NCBI GenBank assembly: GCA_023443455.1
Contig: JAEZUE010000047.1
Coordinates: 62,001-126,000 of the forward strand
Reading direction: 5' to 3'
DNA length: 64,000 bases
Source of the DNA: Verrucomicrobiota bacterium
Lineage (GTDB): Bacteria > Verrucomicrobiota > Verrucomicrobiia > Opitutales > Opitutaceae
Both the position numbers and the translations under genes were made by a program. Below the pieces are notes generated by a model. The model worked only from the letters and a program-made list of their open reading frames with translations, did not search any database and had not been told where the DNA came from. Shown one piece after another: positions 25,862 to 32,737 of the stretch. Every line of letters begins with the position of its first letter. Positions within the stretch are counted from its first letter, which is position 1.

Positions 25862-26019
25862 CTCCGTCACCGCCGTAGTCATTCATTCGAGCGACGAGGG
25901 ACGAGCGTCGGGGGCCGGAGTTTCGGAGGCAGATCAAGAGCCCCCTCGGGCTATCGCCTTGTTCACAATTGGATTGGCGCTCGCCACTCGACGCTCGACT
26001 CTCGTCTGCATCATCAGCC

Positions 26020-28752
26020 CTACGCCGACGGCCCGGACTCGCCGACCGGGGCCGCCGCCAGCGCCACGACCTGCCGCACCAGTTCCGCCACCGGGTAGGG
26101 TTTGGCCAACCACTGCCAATCGGGCGCCAAGTGCAGGTCGCGCGGCAGCACCCCCGGATAGCCCGAGCACAACAGGATCGGCAACGCCGGCCGTGCGCGC
26201 TGCAGGGTGCGGGCCGCCTCCGGGCCGCCCATCCGCGGCATCACGACATCGAGCACCGCGACATCGATCGGCCCCGTATGCATCGCGGCGATCGCACATG
26301 CCTCCTCGCCGTCGCCGGCCTCGAGCACGATGAAACCATGCCGGTGAAGCACGCTGCTGGCGATGCGCCGCACCGCCGGTTCGTCCTCGGCCAGCAGGAC
26401 GGTGCGCCCCGCGCCCACATCGGCGGCGATCGCCTCCGCACCGGACCCATGCCGGGGCTCCGCCTGCGCCACCGGCATCACCTCGGGGAGATAGACGCGG
26501 AAGGTCGTCCCCAGGCCCGGCTCGCTGTACACGTTGATGAAACCATCGTGCTGCTGCACGATCCCCTGGACCACCGAAAGCCCCAGCCCGATGCCCTGCC
26601 CCACCGGCTTGGTCGTGTAGAACGGCTCGAAGATCCGCGTCCGCGTCTCCTCATCCATGCCGACGCCGTTGTCGGACACCGCCAGCACATGGAACCGGCC
26701 GGGCCGCGTCCACGGCGTCGCTTCGGCGTCCTCGGCGGTGAAGCACACGGAACCGACCTCGAGGAGGATGCGCCCGCCCTTCGGCATCGCGTCGCGGGCA
26801 TTGACGCAAAGATTCAACAGCACCTGCTCGATCTGCCCCGGGTCCACGCGCGCCCAGCAACCGGCGGCCGGTCCGAGCCGCTCCACCTCGACCGCCTCGG
26901 TGATGACGCGCCGGATCATCTTGATCAACCCGTCGAGCAGCTGCGCGAGGTCGATCGTCCGCATCTCCAGTTTTTGTCGACGACCGAAGGCCAGCAGCTG
27001 GCGGGTGAGGTCGGCGGCCCGCCGGGCCGCCTCGTCGATCTCGCCCAGATACTCCGCCGCCTCGTCCGCCGTCGTGTCCGCCTGCTGCGCGAGCTCGAGG
27101 CTCCCGCGGATCACCAGCAGCAGGTTGTTGAAATCGTGGGCCACGCCGCCCACCAGCCGACCAAGGGCCTCCATCTTCTGCGCCTGCCGCAACTGGGCCT
27201 CGATGACCTGCTGCGCGGTGATGTCGCGCAGCGCGATCACCCCGCCGAGCAGCCCACCCGCCTCGTCGCGCACGGCGGCCATGCTGTACTCGACCGTCCG
27301 GGGCTCGCGTTCCCGCCCGGCGATCGACGCCCGCCCGCAGAAGGCGGGCGCACCCTCCGGTGCCGCCAACGCGCCGCGCACCGGATCCGCCGTGCCGCCG
27401 GATTCGACCGGCCGCAGCTCCACCACCTCCGAAAAGGCGCGGCCGCGCCCGGCGGCCCCGGCGCAGCCGACCAGCCGCTCCGCCACTGGATTCATCCGTT
27501 TGATACGGCCCGCGGCATCGGTCACGATCACCGCGTCCCCGATCGAGTCGAGGGTGTAGCGCAGGTCGGCCTCGCGCTCGCGCAGCTCGCGCTCCGCCCG
27601 CTTCTGGCGACGCCGGCTCCAGAGCAGGCGCGCGATCGTCGCCGCCTGCAGCAGAATGACCAGGCCGACCGTCAGCAGCAGCGCCAGATGCCGCCGCCAG
27701 AAGGGCACCTCGAGAAAGCGGACCTCCACCTCCGGCGGCACCGCCGACGGCGAAATCCCGAAACGCGCGAGCTCCCGCGCATCCACCATCCGCTCGGTCC
27801 GGCAACGCGACACGACCGGCAACGCTCCGCTCCCCGGCCGCTCCATCGCCCGCAGGGCCAGATCTCCGGCCTCGAGCCCGTGCGTGTAACCGTCGAGCAA
27901 AGACCCGCCCACGATGCCATGGCCGAAATAGAAGCTCCACACACCGAAGAGCGGCGCAGGACAGACTGCCCGCGCGCTCTCCACCGCCTGCTCGTAGGTG
28001 CGCACCCCGCCGACGGCGTCGTAGTTCCAGGACAACAACAGCACGAAATCGGCCTCCGGGTCCAGGTCCGCGAGGGCGGCCTCGGTCTCCGCAAATGCCC
28101 CGCGCCCGAGGCGCAGCACCGCCCAACGCTCGCCGATCTCGGCCAGAGCCATCGCGAGCACGGCATCGTTCGCGAGCCCCGTCTCGGTGGCGTCGTTGAC
28201 CACCACGAGCCGGCGCGCGCCGGGCCGCAGGGCCTGCGCAAGGCGCAGCGTGCCGAGCACGTCGATCGCCTCCACCACGCCACCGACCTCGGGCGGCGGC
28301 GCACCGGGAAGGAAGTTCACTCCCGCGAACACCACCGGAGTGCCAGGGGCGAGGTGGGCCCGGTGCCGCCGCACGAACTCGTACGCATAATCGTCGACCG
28401 CCACCACCACCGCGGGGCGACTCATCCCGGCCTTGCTCGCGAAATTCGTGGCCATCGCCTCCTCGCGCCCCACCTGCGGAAAGCGTTTCACATCGAGCTG
28501 CAACGCCACCAGATCGGCATGCTCGGCCAACCGCTCCCGCAAGCCGTCGAGCACGGAATCCTCCCACTCCATCCCGACATGATAGGAGAGCACCACGAGC
28601 ACGTTCGGCCGCACTCCGGACTCCGCCGGACTCTCCGTCCGGCCCACTGCGGCACCGAGGCAGAGCCCGAGGAGGAACACGCCGCGAATCCACCGGGAAA
28701 CAACGGTCCCGACACGAACACGCGGGGAGAGGAGGGAATGAGGGGAGTCCAT
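26020..28752 (-). CDS. Hybrid histidine kinase with periplasmic solute-binding-like domain
   Basis: 910 residues from the ATG at 28752; the longer open frame upstream lies in the divergent promoter region. A signal-anchor helix (about 18-35) precedes a domain of about 300 residues resembling the ABC_sub_bind class: RPNVLVVLSYHVGMEWEDSV, then PAVVVAVDDYAYEFVRRH and TPVVFAGVNFL. A second membrane helix (LALLLTVGLVILLQAA), one PAS domain, a HisKA of the AHDFNN type, a GHKL ATPase domain and a receiver with the VAVLDVVMPRMGG acceptor follow. The periplasmic domain suggests direct small-molecule sensing. The gene diverges from msrB (129 bp) and has no dedicated response regulator beside it. Confidence 0.9.
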   Translation of the reverse strand: MDSPHSLLSPRVRVGTVVSRWIRGVFLLGLCLGAAVGRTESPAESGVRPNVLVVLSYHVGMEWEDSVLDGLRERLAEHADLVALQLDVKRFPQVGREEAMATNFASKAGMSRPAVVVAVDDYAYEFVRRHRAHLAPGTPVVFAGVNFLPGAPPPEVGGVVEAIDVLGTLRLAQALRPGARRLVVVNDATETGLANDAVLAMALAEIGERWAVLRLGRGAFAETEAALADLDPEADFVLLLSWNYDAVGGVRTYEQAVESARAVCPAPLFGVWSFYFGHGIVGGSLLDGYTHGLEAGDLALRAMERPGSGALPVVSRCRTERMVDARELARFGISPSAVPPEVEVRFLEVPFWRRHLALLLTVGLVILLQAATIARLLWSRRRQKRAERELREREADLRYTLDSIGDAVIVTDAAGRIKRMNPVAERLVGCAGAAGRGRAFSEVVELRPVESGGTADPVRGALAAPEGAPAFCGRASIAGREREPRTVEYSMAAVRDEAGGLLGGVIALRDITAQQVIEAQLRQAQKMEALGRLVGGVAHDFNNLLLVIRGSLELAQQADTTADEAAEYLGEIDEAARRAADLTRQLLAFGRRQKLEMRTIDLAQLLDGLIKMIRRVITEAVEVERLGPAAGCWARVDPGQIEQVLLNLCVNARDAMPKGGRILLEVGSVCFTAEDAEATPWTRPGRFHVLAVSDNGVGMDEETRTRIFEPFYTTKPVGQGIGLGLSVVQGIVQQHDGFINVYSEPGLGTTFRVYLPEVMPVAQAEPRHGSGAEAIAADVGAGRTVLLAEDEPAVRRIASSVLHRHGFIVLEAGDGEEACAIAAMHTGPIDVAVLDVVMPRMGGPEAARTLQRARPALPILLCSGYPGVLPRDLHLAPDWQWLAKPYPVAELVRQVVALAAAPVGESGPSA

Positions 28753-28881
28753 CGACAGTACGCGGGGAATACAGCGGGGGCGCTTCACCCAGAGCGGTTT
28801 CAACGTTTCGGTCAATCCGCGGCACACTTGAACAATTAGGAAATTTGGCAGACCAGCTATTTCACCTAATAAGTTCACGCC

Positions 28882-29502
28882 ATGCGCCCGCTCCTCACAT
28901 TGACGCTGCTCGCCTTGCTCGGACGACTCGGCCCGGCGATCGGCGCCCCATCGACTCCCCCAGAAATGAAACCGACCGACGCCTCCTCCTGCTCAATCAC
29001 GGACCGCTCCGCCTGTGGCCTGCCCTCCCAGGCGGTCATCGACATGACCAAGACCAAAGTCCGCCGCAGCGATGCGGAATGGCGCCAGCTCCTCAGTCCC
29101 GTCCAGTACCGGGTCGCCCGCAAACAGGGCACCGAACCGCCCTTCGACAATGCATACTGGAACTTTCACGGCGACGGCGTGTTTGTCTGCGTCGGTTGCG
29201 ACACCCCGCTCTTCGATTCGAAGACCAAGTTCGACTCCGGCACCGGCTGGCCGAGCTATTGGCAACCGATCGAGGCGGCCTTCATCGGCGAAACCACCGA
29301 CAGCAGCCACGGCATGCTCCGCACGGAGGTCCACTGCGCGGTCTGCGGCTCGCACCTCGGCCACGTCTTCCCCGACGGCCCCAAGCCGACCCGGCTACGC
29401 TACTGCATCAACTCCGCCTCGCTCAAATTCGTCGCCCGGGCGGACTACGACCGGTGGGTGAACGAACGCACCGCCGCGATGCAGCCGAAAGTGCAGCCCT
29501 GA
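28882..29502 (+). CDS. msrB: Secreted peptide-methionine (R)-S-oxide reductase MsrB
   Basis: 206 residues. A signal peptide (hydrophobic residues 3-20, ending GPAIGA) predicts export to the periplasm. The MsrB domain covers about 60-195: zinc-binding pairs Cys103/Cys106 and Cys152/Cys155, the FDSGTGWPSYW block, and catalytic Cys175 in RYCINSASL. It reduces methionine-R-sulfoxide in proteins using a thiol donor. A Cys pair upstream of the domain (Cys37, Cys45) may be part of the processed N-terminus. It faces the sigma-region-4 gene, with only 8 bp between stops. Confidence 0.96.
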   Translation: MRPLLTLTLLALLGRLGPAIGAPSTPPEMKPTDASSCSITDRSACGLPSQAVIDMTKTKVRRSDAEWRQLLSPVQYRVARKQGTEPPFDNAYWNFHGDGVFVCVGCDTPLFDSKTKFDSGTGWPSYWQPIEAAFIGETTDSSHGMLRTEVHCAVCGSHLGHVFPDGPKPTRLRYCINSASLKFVARADYDRWVNERTAAMQPKVQP

Positions 29503-29510
29503 AGCCGGAA

Positions 29511-29792
29511 TCAAAGCGCCAGCGAAAGATTCAAAGTGCGCAGCGCCTCATCGTGCATCGAGCGCACCCGCTCCTCGTTGACCCCGAGGGAACGGCCGAT
29601 CTCGCGCATCGACATGCCCTCGCAGTAGGCGAACAGCAGCACCAGCCGCGGCAGGTGCGGCAACCGGTTGATGGAATCGATCGCATGTTCGGCACTCGCC
29701 ATACGAGGCACGAAGGCGTGGGGGGAGAGGATCTCGGTGGTGGCCATTTGCCATCCATACGCAGAGCCCGTGCCAGCCGCCCGAGGGGTCAC
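29511..29792 (-). CDS. Stand-alone sigma-factor region-4-like protein
   Basis: 93 residues from a GTG at 29792. AGGAGG sits 4 bp upstream of this codon, whereas the in-frame ATG at 29747 has no comparable ribosome-binding site. The C-terminal half reads LPRLVLLFAYCEGMSMREIG, then SLGVNEERVRSMHDEALRTL. This is the helix-turn-helix of sigma-70 region 4.2, closest in style to FliA/WhiG sigma-28 proteins. Regions 2 and 3 are absent and the N-terminal 35 residues are unrecognised. It could be a truncated sigma factor, an anti-sigma-like decoy, or a DNA-binding regulator. Convergent with msrB. Confidence 0.7.
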   Translation of the reverse strand: MTPRAAGTGSAYGWQMATTEILSPHAFVPRMASAEHAIDSINRLPHLPRLVLLFAYCEGMSMREIGRSLGVNEERVRSMHDEALRTLNLSLAL

Positions 29793-29973
29793 GTTTCCTC
29801 CTGATCGACAAGCACTAGGGAAACACCGTCCGCGCCATGCCGTTGGTCGCAGAAAAACTTGCCGCCCTGCTCCGGCAGCGCTTGCCGCGGGGTTCCCCCC
29901 CTGCCGCCCGGGGTCTTCTCCCGGGGCCGCACGACTCGCGGACGCCCGCATCGGCAATTCTCGGCCGTGAGCA

Positions 29974-30342
29974 GGCATAGAAACGCCGGTGTAGTTCGCG
30001 GATGAATTCGGCGGTGTGTGGCGATCCGGTCTGCTTCGCGGCCCAGCGCTGCACCTCCAGGTGGGCGAGCGCGAGGCGTTGCAGGTCGCGTTTCGCCGGC
30101 TCGGCGGCGAAGTCCTGTTTCAGCGCTGCCTCGATGTCGCGGACGCGGGTCTGCTGCCCCTCGAGGAGGTTCGAGTAGTAGCAATGCATCCACCGCGTGA
30201 GCTCCGCGAGCTGGGTGCGAAGCGGCTCGCGGACCTTTGCGGAAAGCCGGGCGGCAGACTCCAAGACCATGCACGCCAAGTCCTCCAGCGGCTGAAGGCG
30301 CTGGGTCGGAACCACAGGCTCAATGGCGGTCTTGGTGAGCAT
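29974..30342 (-). pseudogene. Truncated fic gene (5' part only)
   Basis: The first ~123 codons match the intact Fic protein at 40331-41521 almost residue for residue (for example ELTRWMHCYYSNLLEGQQT). The match stops after RRFYA at 29974. The frame then runs into unrelated Arg/Pro-rich sequence down to 29815. The catalytic HPFRDGNGR motif is missing, so no AMP-transferase activity is possible. The inhibitory-helix motif SNLLEG is retained. Whether the fragment is expressed is unknown. Confidence 0.85.
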
Positions 30343-30430
30343 CTTCTGCCGATCTTCATGCCGATCTTTGGCGCGGCGTAAAACGTTGATGGAAAATGGC
30401 TTTCGCGCAGAAATACTGCCGAATCCGGCA
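29974..30430. repeat. Left copy of a ~455-bp direct repeat (fic 5' end plus upstream DNA)
   Basis: This matches 41153-41611 in the same orientation at high identity by eye. It covers the fic start, its ribosome-binding region and about 85 bp upstream. The repeat ends 46 bp before the first gene of the seven-gene cassette, so any cassette promoter probably lies within or just beyond it. Confidence 0.85.
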
Positions 30431-30476
30431 AGAGCTTGTCTCGCAACCGGGGAACCCGTTGTCTGCCGTCACGCCC

Positions 30477-31832
30477 ATGTCCACAACGCACGACAGTGCA
30501 CGAAAGCACCTGGAGACCATGGCGGGTGGCCTTTCGGCCAACGAATTGGACCGGCGCTTGGCGCCCAAGACCCACCCTGCCCCACCGCGCGTCCCCGGCG
30601 CCACCCTGACCGAACCCGCCGTGGTCGACAAACGCTGGGCTCTGCTCCCGCACGCGACCGAGGCCCGAGCGGCGATCGCCGACGCCGCTTCCCTCGCCGG
30701 CCACGCGGCGTTCGCCCGCAACATCGAAAACTTCATCGGCACTGTGAAACTCCCCGTGGGCCTCGTGGGACCGCTGCGGGTCAACGGCCTCGCGGCCCAG
30801 GGCGACTACTACTTGCCCCTCGCCACAACCGAGGCCGCCTTGGTCGCCAGCTACCATCGGGGCGCCAGCGTGGTCACGCTCGCAGGCGGCTGCACCACGC
30901 TCCTCCTCAACGAGGGTGTAGGCCGCGCGCCCGCCTACGCGTTCCGCGCGCTGCCGGAGGCGGGCCACTTCGTGCAATGGTGTCTCGAACATCTGGAGGA
31001 CCTCCGGACCGCGGCCGACGCCACGACGCACCACGGCCGCTTCCGCGACCTGCGTTTCACGATCGAGGGCAACCACGTCTACCTGCTTCTCGAATACCTG
31101 ACCGGCGATGCGTCGGGCCAGAACATGGTCACCATCGCGACCCAGGCCGTATGCGACCACATCGCGGCGCACTGCCCGGTGAAGCCGGACTATTTCTTCG
31201 TCGAGGGCAACATGTCCGGCGACAAGAAGGCCAGCGCCCAGTCGTTCCAGTCGGTCCGCGGCAAGAAGGTCTCGGCCGAGGTGCGGCTGCCGGCGCGTCT
31301 CGTCGAGCGCCACCTGCACACCACGCCCGCGCAGATGGTCGACTACTGGCGCATGTCGATCCTCGGCGGCGTGCTCAGCGGCACGATCGGCGTGCAGGGG
31401 CACTACGCGAACGGCCTCGCCGCGCTCTTCATCGCCTGCGGCCAGGATGCCGCCTGCGTCTCCGAGGCCGCGGTGGGCATCACCCGTTTCGAGGTGGGGG
31501 CCGAGGGCGAGCTCTACGCCGCGGTCACGTTGCCCAACCTCATCGTCGGCACGGTGGGCGGCGGCACCGGCCTACCAAGCCAACGCGCCTGCCTCGAGGT
31601 GCTCGGCCTCGCGGGCACCGGCCACGCACGGGCGTTCGCCGAGGTCTGCGCCGCGCTGGCGCTCTCGGGCGAGATCTCGATCATCGCCGCGCTGAGCGCC
31701 CATCAATTTTCCCAGGCCCACGCACGTCTCGCGCGCGGACGAAAGCCGCAGACCGATCCCGGTGTTCAGGATACCTCCGCATTGGGTACCACCGGGGATC
31801 TGACCGGATCGGCGGACGCGACCCACACATGA
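30477..31832 (+). CDS. hmgA: Class I HMG-CoA reductase
   Basis: 451 residues, starting at MSTTHDSAR. It has the class I (archaeal/eukaryotic type) layout: ENFIGTVKLPVGLVGPL, ATTEAALVAS with catalytic Glu119, GNMSGDKKAS with Lys250, IACGQDAA with Asp324, and a C-terminal His415 that aligns with the human catalytic His866. All four catalytic positions are therefore kept. No membrane anchor is visible. It reduces HMG-CoA to mevalonate with NADPH, the committing step of the mevalonate route. Most bacteria make isoprenoids by the MEP pathway, so a class I enzyme here implies acquisition and a dedicated product. No other mevalonate-pathway gene is in the window. Its stop overlaps the next start by 4 bp. 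Confidence 0.95.
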   Translation: MSTTHDSARKHLETMAGGLSANELDRRLAPKTHPAPPRVPGATLTEPAVVDKRWALLPHATEARAAIADAASLAGHAAFARNIENFIGTVKLPVGLVGPLRVNGLAAQGDYYLPLATTEAALVASYHRGASVVTLAGGCTTLLLNEGVGRAPAYAFRALPEAGHFVQWCLEHLEDLRTAADATTHHGRFRDLRFTIEGNHVYLLLEYLTGDASGQNMVTIATQAVCDHIAAHCPVKPDYFFVEGNMSGDKKASAQSFQSVRGKKVSAEVRLPARLVERHLHTTPAQMVDYWRMSILGGVLSGTIGVQGHYANGLAALFIACGQDAACVSEAAVGITRFEVGAEGELYAAVTLPNLIVGTVGGGTGLPSQRACLEVLGLAGTGHARAFAEVCAALALSGEISIIAALSAHQFSQAHARLARGRKPQTDPGVQDTSALGTTGDLTGSADATHT

Positions 31833-32728
31833 ACCGCTGGTGGCTCTATCAGCAGGAGCGTTTTCCTCTCGCGGCCCACGGGCCGTTGATCGCGGCATTC
31901 AGCGCCTCGGCCGTGAGCTATTCGGTCCTGCTGCGCGGTGCGGACGCCCGCCCGGCGCTTCTGTCATTCCTCGTCGCGTTCCCCGCCTCGCTCGGTTCGT
32001 TCCTGCTGCTGCGCATCGCCGACGAGTTCAAGGACGCCGAAGAGGACGCGCGCTTCCGCCCCTACCGACCGGTGCCGCGCGGGCTCGTCAAGCTGCGTGA
32101 ACTCGCCTGGCTCGGCGCCGGCGTCGCCCTGCTGCAACTCGTGCTCGCCGCCTGCATCGGCTGGCCGCTGGTCGGGCTGCTGGCGGTCACCTGGGCGTAC
32201 TTCGGGTTGATGACCGAGGAGTTCTTCGCCCGAAAATGGCTGAAGGCGCGGCCGGTGGTCTATCTCTTCAGCCACATGCTGATCATGCCGCTGGTGGACT
32301 GGTTCGCGACCGGCTGCGACTGGGTCCACGCCGGCGGCGGCATGCCGGCGGGGCTGTTCTGGTTTCTGGTCACGAGCTTCTGCAACGGCGTGGTGATCGA
32401 GCTGGGACGCAAGATCCGCGCGCCCGCGCAGGAGGAGGCGGGGGTCGAGACCTACACCGTGCTCTGGGGACGACCGCTGGCGGTCGGTTCCTGGCTGCTG
32501 GCGATGGCGGCGACCCTCGGTTGCGGGCTGGTGGCAGCGCAGCGGATCGCGTTTCTGCCCCAGTTCGGATTGGTGCTCGGCGCAATGTGGCTGGGTGCGC
32601 TCGCCCTCGGTCTCGCCTTCCTGCGCCGGGTGGATGGCCGACTCGCCAAGCGCATCGAACTCTACTCTGGCGTGTGGACGCTGGCGCTCTACCTCACCCT
32701 CGGCGTCGTACCGCTTTGCCTGCGCTGA
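31829..32728 (+). CDS. UbiA-family prenyltransferase
   Basis: 299 residues with about seven to nine membrane helices. The first Asp-rich motif is Asp65-x3-Asp69-x3-Asp73 within RIADEFKDAEEDARFRPYRP. The second acidic region is IELGRKIRAPAQEEAGVETY. UbiA enzymes use Mg2+ to transfer a prenyl chain from its diphosphate to an acceptor within the membrane; acceptors range from quinone rings to glycerol phosphates. The acceptor here is unknown. The gene overlaps the HMG-CoA reductase stop by 4 bp and precedes the PEP-utilising enzyme by 9 bp. Confidence 0.92.
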   Translation: MNRWWLYQQERFPLAAHGPLIAAFSASAVSYSVLLRGADARPALLSFLVAFPASLGSFLLLRIADEFKDAEEDARFRPYRPVPRGLVKLRELAWLGAGVALLQLVLAACIGWPLVGLLAVTWAYFGLMTEEFFARKWLKARPVVYLFSHMLIMPLVDWFATGCDWVHAGGGMPAGLFWFLVTSFCNGVVIELGRKIRAPAQEEAGVETYTVLWGRPLAVGSWLLAMAATLGCGLVAAQRIAFLPQFGLVLGAMWLGALALGLAFLRRVDGRLAKRIELYSGVWTLALYLTLGVVPLCLR

Positions 32729-32737
32729 AGCCCCGCC

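Noticed and set aside
28753..28881. Sigma-70 promoter (TTGGCA then TAATAA) for msrB
   Set aside because: The -10-like element would put the transcription start about 3 bp before the ATG, and the matches are weak.
29761..29775. TGGCAC-N5-CTGC, resembling a sigma-54 promoter on the minus strand
   Set aside because: It lies inside the sigma-region-4 gene once the better GTG start at 29792 is used, and would leave almost no leader for the later ATG.
29815..30342. A 175-residue intact Fic-like protein
   Set aside because: Only the first ~123 codons match Fic; the rest is unrelated sequence and the catalytic motif is missing, so it is called a pseudogene.
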